Source: Caldilineaceae bacterium
Lineage (GTDB): Bacteria; Chloroflexota; Anaerolineae; Caldilineales; Caldilineaceae
Direction of reading: 5' to 3'
Assembly (NCBI GenBank): GCA_014879855.1
Contig: JACSRH010000346.1
Location: forward strand, 1-7,788
DNA length: 7,788 nucleotides
Shown here: positions 1-7,061 of the stretch, in pieces
Layout: each line of letters starts with the position of its first letter
How positions within the stretch are numbered: position 1 is the first letter of the stretch
Position numbers and translations under genes: made by a program
Notes under the pieces: model-generated
What the model was told of the DNA's origin: nothing
What the model saw: only the letters and a program-made list of their open reading frames with translations
The model's database searches: none

Positions 1-145
1 GGAGACGCGCGAAGTGCTGCGCCAGCGCGGGCGGCGCCGCGTGCCGGTGTCGTTCACGACGCAGGAGAAGCGCATCGACGACGACCTGCCAGCGATCGGC
101 GACGCCTATCTGACCTTTCTGCGCACCGGGCGGGTGGACGCATGA
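1..145 (+). CDS. C-terminal end of probable type I N6-adenine DNA methyltransferase (M subunit), partial
   Basis: An open frame enters from the left edge (first complete codon at base 2) and stops at TGA 143-145, giving 47 residues. The visible tail is charged, with a KRIDDDLPAIGDAYLTFLRT stretch and an end at VDA. No catalytic motif of a methyltransferase (such as NPPY) lies inside the window. The call therefore rests on position: the gene overlaps the start of an S subunit by the four bases ATGA, as hsdM and hsdS genes commonly do. In a methylation-associated defence locus this would be the modification enzyme that marks host DNA at the site chosen by the S subunit. Another protein of the same operon is possible. 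The open frame is certain; the product is inferred. Confidence 0.5.
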   Translation, partial: ETREVLRQRGRRRVPVSFTTQEKRIDDDLPAIGDAYLTFLRTGRVDA

Positions 146-1629
146 AGGTCACGGTGACGCCCGCGCACGCGTTGGCCGGCGAAGGGCAGCGGCTGGATGC
201 CTCCTACCACGCCAGCCCAGGCGTGAAGGCGCTGCGCACGCTGCGCGATTGGGCGAGCGCGCCGCCGCCGGCTGCCACGCCGGGCGCGCCGCACCTCCTG
301 CGCGAACCGTCATCCGGCTATGCGGCGCGGCGGCTGGAGCGGCTGGTGGACGTGTGTGTACCGGGCGGGGTGTTTATCCCCGGACGATTCAGGCGCATTT
401 ATGTGGATGATCCAAAGCACGGATTGCCCTGGCTTTCGCCCTCAGATATGCAGCGGGCTGATTTGAGCGACCTGCGTTATGTGTCGAAGAAGTACACGCC
501 CATGCTCGATAGGCTGCGGATTCACCGGAGATACATTTTGCTGTCTCGCTCTGGCACGATTGGCAACTTAGTCTATGTGCGCGCAGATATGGAAGGGTTG
601 ATCGGTTCAGATGACATCATCCGCATCGTCGCCGATCCCAACAGAATTCCGCCTGGTTATCTGTATGCTTATCTCAGCAGCCCGCTAGGTCGTTCGCTGA
701 TCGAGCAGAAGACCTACGGCGCAGTGATTCCCCATATCGAGGCGCATCATGTGGTGGATTTGCCCATCCCCCGGCTGGATGCGGCCACGGAGGAGCGCAT
801 CCACGGGCTGATCGAGCAGGCGGCGCAGTTGCGGGCAGAGGCGAATGAGTTAATCGCCAAGGCAAGGCAAGATCTGGTTCTTCAGGTCGACTTGCCCGAA
901 CTGAGTCTTCGCGAGAGCCTTACAAAAGGCTGCCATATCTTCCTCTCTCAAAGTCAAGCATTGCTGTATCGATCCTTAACAGCATGGAACTATAACCCAA
1001 TCACACAAAGAATTAAGGGTACAGTTACAAAAGGTGAATACTCTCTTCTCGCAGATGTTGTGGCAAAGGACGGTATCAGATACGGTAGCCAATTCAAACG
1101 TATCGATGCTTCGCCAGAGAGAGGGATTCGACTGCTCAGTCAAACGCACGTTTTCCAGGTTGCCCCTGAAGGACGCTGGATTTCCAGGCAGTCTGTACCA
1201 GACTATCGGGACTTCATGGTTGCACAAGGCACGATCTTGGTTGCAGCGCAAGGAACGACCGGAGACAATGAGCTTTTTGGGCACTGCCAGTTCAGTCACC
1301 GTAACTTTGAAGACTACATGATAACGCAGCACATCCTCCGAATTATCCCGCACAAGGATCAGATTGCGCCTGGTTATTTGTTCGCTTTTTTGTCTTCGGA
1401 CTTTGGGTTCCAGTTGCTCCGAAGCACTGCATGCGGGACCAAACTCCTGGGTTTGATCCTTCCAAACGTTGGTGAGATACCGATTCCGCGATTAGGTGGA
1501 TCGGCTGAATCAAATATTGCTGAGAAGATAATCCGCGGTTATGACAAACGCGCCGATGCAGTGGCTCTTGAGAAGAAAGCACAGAGTTTCCTCTCTGAAT
1601 CCCTACATCTGCGGAGCGATAAAGTATAG
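142..1629 (+). CDS. mad5: Type I restriction-modification specificity (S) subunit, two target recognition domains; MAD5-like
   Basis: This 495-residue protein has the usual length of a full HsdS and should choose the DNA sequence methylated by the M subunit encoded just upstream. The start at 142 overlaps the preceding stop (ATGA), so translation is probably coupled. After an N-terminal RLDASYH motif come two recognition halves. The first spans roughly residues 55-215 and ends PPGYLYAYLSS (170-180)...LPIPRL (207-212). The second spans roughly 300-452 and ends APGYLFAFLSS (409-419)...IPIPRL (446-451). Each half is followed by a charged helix, about 220-250 and 458-488, that would form the coiled-coil spacer. 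The halves resemble each other in framework but not in recognition sequence, so the target should be bipartite and asymmetric. Base composition changes sharply along the gene: the spacer helix is very GC-rich and the second half is AT-richer, which suggests domain exchange. S-subunit identity is firm; the MAD5 label comes from gene order and memory of the family. Confidence 0.9.
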   Translation: MKVTVTPAHALAGEGQRLDASYHASPGVKALRTLRDWASAPPPAATPGAPHLLREPSSGYAARRLERLVDVCVPGGVFIPGRFRRIYVDDPKHGLPWLSPSDMQRADLSDLRYVSKKYTPMLDRLRIHRRYILLSRSGTIGNLVYVRADMEGLIGSDDIIRIVADPNRIPPGYLYAYLSSPLGRSLIEQKTYGAVIPHIEAHHVVDLPIPRLDAATEERIHGLIEQAAQLRAEANELIAKARQDLVLQVDLPELSLRESLTKGCHIFLSQSQALLYRSLTAWNYNPITQRIKGTVTKGEYSLLADVVAKDGIRYGSQFKRIDASPERGIRLLSQTHVFQVAPEGRWISRQSVPDYRDFMVAQGTILVAAQGTTGDNELFGHCQFSHRNFEDYMITQHILRIIPHKDQIAPGYLFAFLSSDFGFQLLRSTACGTKLLGLILPNVGEIPIPRLGGSAESNIAEKIIRGYDKRADAVALEKKAQSFLSESLHLRSDKV

Positions 1630-1702
1630 GTTTTAAAATAAGCTAGAGATATCGATATGGTCAGTGACTTCTCTGCCCTGAATTAGTAGAGACGTAGCTC
1701 AA
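1630..1702 (+). other. AT-rich 73-bp spacer between S subunit and Fic genes
   Basis: This is the longest non-coding stretch in the window and the only real break in an otherwise tightly packed gene row. It opens with TTTTAAAATA and contains a perfect 10-bp palindrome, ATATCGATAT, at 1649-1658. Its composition (22 G/C among the 60 bases 1621-1680) is far lower than that of the Fic gene that follows. It could hold an internal promoter or operator for the downstream genes, but I see no convincing -35/-10 pair, and no hairpin followed by T residues that would make a terminator. No strong Shine-Dalgarno sequence precedes the Fic ATG. Confidence 0.4.
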
Positions 1703-2800
1703 ATGCTAAAGCCCCGTTTCACCTTCACAGCTACTATCGTGCGTGACCTCATGGCCATTGAGGCGGCGCGGCAGACGGTGCAGTTGACGACCCTGCCGCC
1801 GGCGCTGGCCGAACGGCTGCGCACGCAGGCGCGGCTGCGCTCCACTCATTTCTCTACACGCATCGAGGGCAACCGCCTCACCCTGGCCGAGGCGCAGGCC
1901 GCGGTGCTGGGTGGGCAGCGTTTCCCCGGCCGCACGCGCGACGTACACGAGGTGCAGAACTATTACCGGGCGCTGCAGCAGGTGGAGGAATGGGCAGAGC
2001 GGCGGACGTCGATCAACGAGGAGTTGATCCGCAAACTCCACGCCCTGATCTTCACCGGCCCGCGCGCCCGCCCCACACCCTACCGCGACGGGCAGAACGC
2101 CATCCGCGACGCGGCCAGCGGCGCCATCGTCTACCTGCCGCCCGAGGCCGCTGATGTGCCGCCGCTCATGGCTGATCTGGTTGTCTGGATTGCACAGGCG
2201 GAACGTGAACAGACGCCGGCGCCGGTGGTGGCCGGGCTGGCGCACTACCAGTTTGTCACGATCCATCCATTCTACGACGGCAACGGTCGCACCGCGCGCG
2301 CCCTGGCGACGCTGATCCTCTACCGCCAGGGTTACGATCTGGGGCGCTTCTACAGCCTGGAAGAGATCTATGCCCAGGATCTGCCCGCCTACTATGCTGC
2401 GTTGCAGACCCATCCCCACGCCAACTACTACGAAGGCCGCGGCGACGCCGACCTCACCGGCTGGCTGGAATACTTTGTGGACGGCATGGCGGCGCTCTTC
2501 CAGCGTGTGGCGGTCGAAGTGCGCGAGCAGGCCGATCTGCCCGCGGCGCCGGAACCGGCCGCTCTGCGCCAGTTGGATCGGCGGGCGCGCATCGTGCTGG
2601 GGCTGTTCAGCAAGCAGGAGAGCGTCACCGCGGCGGAGATGGCGCGGGCGTTGGGTCTCTCGCCGCGCACCGTGCGCGACTTGGTTGCCGGCTGGCTGGC
2701 CGACGGCTGGCTTGTCCTGGCGGACCCGGCGCGCAAGTCGCGGCGCTATCATTTATCGGCGGAATATCGGCAGTTTATCGGCGGAATAACGGCAGAGTGA
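1703..2800 (+). CDS. Fic family protein (probable AMP-transferase) with autoinhibitory helix and C-terminal winged helix
   Basis: The 365-residue product has a complete Fic core motif, HPFYDGNGRTAR at residues 188-199, matching HPFx(D/E)GNGRxxR. The histidine is the catalytic base and the GNGR loop binds nucleotide phosphates. An N-terminal STRIEG at 51-56 matches the (S/T)xxxE(G/N) inhibitory helix of class II Fic proteins, in which the glutamate (E55) blocks productive ATP binding. Residues about 290-355 look like a winged helix (RIVLGLFSKQESVTAAEMAR, then a helix-turn-helix), typical of the Fic proteins that carry a DNA-binding tail. Such enzymes usually transfer AMP from ATP to hydroxyl groups of proteins; the target here is unknown. 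The start is fixed by a stop codon at 1679-1681, with no ATG, GTG or TTG in between. The gene ends 9 bp before the large kinase gene. Its last codons lie in a 22-bp tandem duplication (2752-2795), so the tail may be recently altered. Family identity is secure; membership in the defence operon is inferred from position. Confidence 0.95.
   Translation: MLKPRFTFTATIVRDLMAIEAARQTVQLTTLPPALAERLRTQARLRSTHFSTRIEGNRLTLAEAQAAVLGGQRFPGRTRDVHEVQNYYRALQQVEEWAERRTSINEELIRKLHALIFTGPRARPTPYRDGQNAIRDAASGAIVYLPPEAADVPPLMADLVVWIAQAEREQTPAPVVAGLAHYQFVTIHPFYDGNGRTARALATLILYRQGYDLGRFYSLEEIYAQDLPAYYAALQTHPHANYYEGRGDADLTGWLEYFVDGMAALFQRVAVEVREQADLPAAPEPAALRQLDRRARIVLGLFSKQESVTAAEMARALGLSPRTVRDLVAGWLADGWLVLADPARKSRRYHLSAEYRQFIGGITAE
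2752..2795 (+). repeat. Tandem duplication of a 22-bp unit at the 3' end of the Fic gene
   Basis: Bases 2752-2773 and 2774-2795 are two head-to-tail copies of a 22-bp unit beginning TTTATCGGCGGAAT. They differ at one base (T at 2766 versus A at 2788). Because 22 is not a multiple of three, the two copies are read in different frames: the first ends as LSAEYRQ and the second as FIGGITA. The A in copy two creates TAA, which would be a stop in the frame used for copy one but is skipped in the frame actually used. The gene then stops at TGA 2798-2800, nine bases before the next ATG. Confidence 0.9.
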
Positions 2801-2809
2801 ACTTACCCT

Positions 2810-5800
2810 ATGGCGAAACTGATCATCCCACCCGGCGCACAGCCGGCAGAAGCAGGCGAGGCCAAAGTCGTCGACTTTCTGCGCAACGCCCTGCCTGAAA
2901 CCTACACCCTCTTGCCCAACCTGGAGATCGCAGAGCGGGGGCGACCACCGTTCGAGTACGACCTGATCGTGGCGGCGCCCCATGCGGTCTATGTCGTAGA
3001 GATCAAGAACTGGCGCGGGGGCATCCGTGGTGATGAGGGCGCCTGGTTGGTGGGTGGCCGCCATGCACGCCCCAACCCGTGGCCGACGGCCAACAACAAG
3101 GCGCGCGTGTTGAAGAGCCGCATCCAGGAACTGCAACCCAGTTGTCGCGGCGTCTGGGTGGACGCTGCCATTGCCATCGCCGACGATCAGGGGGTCTTGC
3201 AATTGACCGGCGCGCTCAATCAGCGGGTCTTTCGCTACACCGATCTGCCGGCCTATTTGACCGATCCGTCGCTTCTGCCCGGTGGCGGGGCGGACGCCAG
3301 ACCATTGCGCGCCTATCTGGAAAAGGCGATCCAGCAGGCCAGCCACGCCCGTTCGCCGCGTACGCTTGCCTTTGGCGGCTATGAGGCGGTTGAGACGCTG
3401 CTGCAGAGCGACGCGGTCGCCGAATACCTGGCGCGCAATACGCTCCTGCCCAATGCACCGCATGTGCGCGTGCGCGTCTTTCCCTACGACCCGTATCTGC
3501 CGCCGGATGAGTTGAAGCTGCGCGAGCAGATGATCCGCCGCGAAGCCGAGGCGCTACAACACATCGACGACAGCCCCTATTTGATCCGTGTGCGTCATTT
3601 TAGCGCCGTGCCTGACGACCCGAATCTCTTCTACGAGGTCACCGAGTGGTCGGGCGAAGGCACGCTGGCTGGCATGTTGACGCACACCGATGCGCTGCCA
3701 TTGGAACGCAAGCTCGAACTGGCGCTGGGCATTGCGGAGGGGCTACGCGTCGTTCACGCTGCCGGCGTCGTGCATCGCGACCTGCGCCCTGAGAATGTGC
3801 TGATCGCAGGCAATGGGCAGCCCAAGCTGATGAATTTCGACCGTGCGCGCCTGCCGGTGGGCAGCGGCCTTACTATCAGCCCGCTGCCGCGCGATCCGAG
3901 CATCACCCGCGCCTATCTGGCCCCGGAGTTGGCCGACAGCGAGGGCGGGGTCGCCACCGCCGCGTCCGACTTGTATAGTCTGGGCGCCATCCTCTTTGAG
4001 ATGCTGGCAGGGGATCGGCTGTATGACACGCCGGAGGATGCGCTGCGCGCCAACACCAGCGCAGGCGGGCCATCGGCATTCCGCGCAGTTCCCGATGTGC
4101 CGCCGCGTCTGAATGCTCTGGTGGCAAGTTTGATGAAGCCAGATCCGATACTGCGTCCCACTGCCGAGGAAGTTGCGAGTGAACTGCGCGCGATCGTGGA
4201 GCAGACGCGACGCCCCGCGCCGAAATCGGAACCGCGTCCTGTCACGCCGACGCGCAGCGACAGCGACGACAAAGCCGTGTTCGAGGTCGGCGACATCGTC
4301 GACGGCCACTATCAAGTGCAGGCAGTCATGCGGCCCGGCGGATCCGGACAGGTCTACAAGGTATATGACTCAATCTTCGACCAGGTGTTTGCCCTGAAAG
4401 TCTTTTTCCCTGGATTCAATGCGCTGGAGTTCTTGACCCAGGAAGCGCGCGCCTTGTTACGACTGGAGCATCCAAACACAGTACGGGTACGGCAGTGGGA
4501 GCGGCTGGGCGGCAATCGGCTCTACCTGGTAATGGACTTTGTCGATGGCGAGGAACTGACTGAGTACACGGTGGGGCAGAAGCGCCTGTCGGTTCACGAG
4601 GCAGTTCGGCTGGGCGTGCAACTGCTCAGCGCGCTCGAGGCAATTCACGGCGACAGTGGGCGCCTGGCAGAACTCCGCAATGCCGGGCGGACGCTAAGCG
4701 AGGAGGAGTATTTCGAGATCGAGGAACTCGAACGGTCTTCTTATCTCCACCGCGATATCAAGCCGGCGAACCTGATCCTGGCCAACGGCGTGTTGAAGGT
4801 AATCGACTTCAACATTGCGACGCCAGCGTCGCGGGCGGGCATTACCTTCACCGGCACGCGCGGCTACATGGCGCCTGACATCGGGCTGGCGCCGTGGGAT
4901 GCGAGTTGTGATGTATTTGCCGCCGGGATCGTGCTTTATGAGCTGATCACAAAACAGCACCCCTATCCAAACCGTGAGCCAAAGGCGGATCTCGTACCGG
5001 CTGATCCGCGCGAGCACCTGCCTAACCTGGCGCCCGCGCTGACCCAGGTATTGCTGCGTGCTGTCACTACTGACCGCGCAGCGCGTTATACATCGGCGCG
5101 TGAGATGCGCTCAGCATTGTTGGCGCTGGACGACCAACTGCTGGTTGCATTGCCGCCAGCGACTGCCCATATTGCGGGCATCACGCTGACCGCAGACGAA
5201 GTGGGGCGAGCCAACTACAACCCGTTCGTCACGCGCCTGTTGAGCCTCTACAGCCAGGCGACGGAGAACAACCGCGGTACGCGCGGCTTCGACGAAGTTG
5301 CGCAATTGACCTATGTTGCCACACTGCTCGACAAGCATCTGTTGCCAGACGTGTTGGATGGACGCTACCGGCTTGTCGTAGTCACAGGCAATGCTGGCGA
5401 CGGCAAGACCGCGTTTATCCACAAAGTCGAACAAAAAGCGGAAGATGGCGGCGCTATCATCGAACAGGTGTCGGCGAATGCTAGCCGCTTCCGCTTCAAC
5501 GGTCATGACTTCGTGACCAACTACGATGGGTCACAAGATGAGGGCGCCGAGCGCGCCAATGACCAGGTGCTCTCTGAGTTCTTTGCGGCATTTGTTGATG
5601 GCGATGTTTCACCCAAGACTGTTCACTTGATCGCAATCAATGAGGGGCGTCTGATTGATTTCTTTGACGGCGCCGATCACCACCGTCGCTTCAGTCAACT
5701 GAGTAAGACGATCCGCAGCTTCTTCGCTGACGACCAGACGCATCTACCCGATTGGCTGCTGATCGTCGATCTCAATCAGCGTTCCGTAATAGCGCAAGAG

Positions 5801-7057
5801 ATGGACCAATCCACTGGCCAGCCGGCGACCGGGTCGTCGATCTTTGAGCAGCAGTTGGAGCATCTGCTCAAGGCAGAACATTGGGCGCCATGCTCGGCGT
5901 GTACGCTTGCTGATCGCTGCTTCATCAAGTTCAACGTCGATACCCTGGCCAATCCAGTGTCGGGCGCTGTGGTGCGGGAACGGCTACGCACACTTTTCGA
6001 GATTGTGCACCTGCGCCGGAAACTCCACATCACGATGCGCGATCTCCGATCCGCGTTGGCATGGATGATTGCCCGCGACCATGATTGTGGCAAGGTGGCT
6101 GCGTTGTTGGGAGAATCCGCCCAAGCATTCGCCGCTACACCGGATCAACTGGTGCGCTTGCTCTACATAAACGCTTTTGCCGGAGATGATGCTTTATCCG
6201 CTGTAAGCGCCGACGATCGCCTGGTGGCGTTGCTCCGCCAGATCGACGTAGCAGAGGTGGCGAATCCTGGCGATGATCGTGCGCTCTATTTCGATGGTGT
6301 GGCCGGCTGTGAGCGGCTGACCTTTGTCACGCGCACCGACCTACCGGAGCGACTGCTGACGATCATTCGCGCAGATCTCAGCGACGGCTGGGAGGGGGTG
6401 CAGTCTGCATCGGGCGTGAGAAAGCGGCAGGCATATGCAGGCATGCTACGACGCCTGGCCTACTTTGAACGGCGCGATGATCGGTGGCAGGAGATGTTGC
6501 CCTACCGCCATCTGGCAGGTTTTCGGGAGATCCTGCGCGACGGCCACGCAGAACAGCAGACGCGCATATTGCTGGCACAGGGACTTTCGACGCTGGAAGG
6601 TGCGCACAGTCTCGAGTTAAAGCGCACACACATCTTCTTGCGCGCCGGTCGCGAGCAGAAGGTGCGGGTAAAGTCCTTCCGCTTGTTCCCTATTGAAGAA
6701 TTCAGCACGCTGCGGCCACGCGCACGGGCCACCTCGCGCCGCTATCTGGAGTATCTGCCCGACCGTTTTCAGCTGGTGCACACACCGCCAGATGGCAACC
6801 ACATCAAGGGCGTGCAACCGGCCGAGTTGATCGTCACGTTGGATGTGTGGGAGTTGCTTGCACGCGTGAGCGAAGGGTACCTCCCATCATTCTATGATCT
6901 GGGCGGACACTATCTCAATCTTGTGATCTTCAAGAATGCCTTGACCCATCTGCATTACCGGCGGGCGCTGTTGACTCGCGACGACCGCACATTCTTTGAA
7001 GTGCGCCAGGAAAGACACGGACGCGTCAGTTTGCGCCGTTACGAATCAGGAGAGTAA
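2810..7057 (+). CDS. mad6: NERD - pseudokinase - Ser/Thr kinase - P-loop ATPase fusion; MAD6-like defence protein
   Basis: This 1415-residue protein has four parts. Residues about 10-150 are a NERD (nuclease-related) domain with D51 and E64-x-K66, the pattern of PD-(D/E)xK nucleases. Residues about 218-462 are a kinase fold with HRDLRPEN (322-329), but it lacks a glycine loop and the lysine, and has NFD (342-344) in place of DFG, so it is probably inactive. After a proline- and arginine-rich linker (about 463-490) comes a second kinase: glycine loop GGSG (510-513), ALK (K530), HRDIKPAN (647-654), DFN (666-668) and GTRGYMAPD. About 30 extra residues (614-643) precede its catalytic loop. From about 790 there is an ATPase-like module with Walker A GNAGDGKT (860-867), a possible Walker B LIAINEG (940-946) and a C-x2-C-x5-C cluster (C1028, C1031, C1037). 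No signal peptide or membrane segment is evident, so it should be cytoplasmic. It follows the Fic gene by 9 bp, without a strong ribosome site. MAD6 is the best match by memory; BREX PglW is a related alternative. Domain calls are firmer than the system name. Confidence 0.88.
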   Translation: MAKLIIPPGAQPAEAGEAKVVDFLRNALPETYTLLPNLEIAERGRPPFEYDLIVAAPHAVYVVEIKNWRGGIRGDEGAWLVGGRHARPNPWPTANNKARVLKSRIQELQPSCRGVWVDAAIAIADDQGVLQLTGALNQRVFRYTDLPAYLTDPSLLPGGGADARPLRAYLEKAIQQASHARSPRTLAFGGYEAVETLLQSDAVAEYLARNTLLPNAPHVRVRVFPYDPYLPPDELKLREQMIRREAEALQHIDDSPYLIRVRHFSAVPDDPNLFYEVTEWSGEGTLAGMLTHTDALPLERKLELALGIAEGLRVVHAAGVVHRDLRPENVLIAGNGQPKLMNFDRARLPVGSGLTISPLPRDPSITRAYLAPELADSEGGVATAASDLYSLGAILFEMLAGDRLYDTPEDALRANTSAGGPSAFRAVPDVPPRLNALVASLMKPDPILRPTAEEVASELRAIVEQTRRPAPKSEPRPVTPTRSDSDDKAVFEVGDIVDGHYQVQAVMRPGGSGQVYKVYDSIFDQVFALKVFFPGFNALEFLTQEARALLRLEHPNTVRVRQWERLGGNRLYLVMDFVDGEELTEYTVGQKRLSVHEAVRLGVQLLSALEAIHGDSGRLAELRNAGRTLSEEEYFEIEELERSSYLHRDIKPANLILANGVLKVIDFNIATPASRAGITFTGTRGYMAPDIGLAPWDASCDVFAAGIVLYELITKQHPYPNREPKADLVPADPREHLPNLAPALTQVLLRAVTTDRAARYTSAREMRSALLALDDQLLVALPPATAHIAGITLTADEVGRANYNPFVTRLLSLYSQATENNRGTRGFDEVAQLTYVATLLDKHLLPDVLDGRYRLVVVTGNAGDGKTAFIHKVEQKAEDGGAIIEQVSANASRFRFNGHDFVTNYDGSQDEGAERANDQVLSEFFAAFVDGDVSPKTVHLIAINEGRLIDFFDGADHHRRFSQLSKTIRSFFADDQTHLPDWLLIVDLNQRSVIAQEMDQSTGQPATGSSIFEQQLEHLLKAEHWAPCSACTLADRCFIKFNVDTLANPVSGAVVRERLRTLFEIVHLRRKLHITMRDLRSALAWMIARDHDCGKVAALLGESAQAFAATPDQLVRLLYINAFAGDDALSAVSADDRLVALLRQIDVAEVANPGDDRALYFDGVAGCERLTFVTRTDLPERLLTIIRADLSDGWEGVQSASGVRKRQAYAGMLRRLAYFERRDDRWQEMLPYRHLAGFREILRDGHAEQQTRILLAQGLSTLEGAHSLELKRTHIFLRAGREQKVRVKSFRLFPIEEFSTLRPRARATSRRYLEYLPDRFQLVHTPPDGNHIKGVQPAELIVTLDVWELLARVSEGYLPSFYDLGGHYLNLVIFKNALTHLHYRRALLTRDDRTFFEVRQERHGRVSLRRYESGE
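7048..7054 (+). promoter_or_regulatory. Shine-Dalgarno site for the gene starting at 7062
   Basis: AGGAGAG lies 7 bases upstream of the ATG at 7062 and inside the last codons of the kinase gene. It is the clearest ribosome binding site in the window and fixes the start of the downstream gene, which begins 4 bases after the TAA at 7055-7057. Confidence 0.75.
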
Positions 7058-7061
7058 TCCA

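Noticed and set aside
976..1353. A 125-codon minus-strand frame inside the S gene
   Set aside because: It lies opposite the second recognition domain, which is supported by its internal similarity to the first half. The shadow frame has no motif or ribosome site that I can defend.
1566..1640. Possible promoter before the Fic gene (TTGAGA near 1568 and TATAGG near 1625)
   Set aside because: The spacing between the two boxes is far from 16-18 bp and no matching -10 box lies at the right distance, so the sequence does not support a promoter call.
1706..2752. A 348-codon open frame on the minus strand across the whole Fic gene
   Set aside because: It mirrors a secure Fic coding region with a complete active-site motif. 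Its translation has low-complexity, arginine- and glutamine-rich character with no domain, as expected for the antisense of a GC-rich gene.
3743..4315. A 190-codon minus-strand frame inside the kinase gene
   Set aside because: It is the antisense of the pseudokinase region, whose plus-strand HRDLRPEN and APE-like motifs make the plus frame certain.
2810..7057. Naming the large protein BREX PglW
   Set aside because: PglW also joins NERD and kinase parts, but the window shows no PglX or PglZ signature and instead has an S subunit next door, which fits a methylation-associated system better. It is kept only as an alternative.
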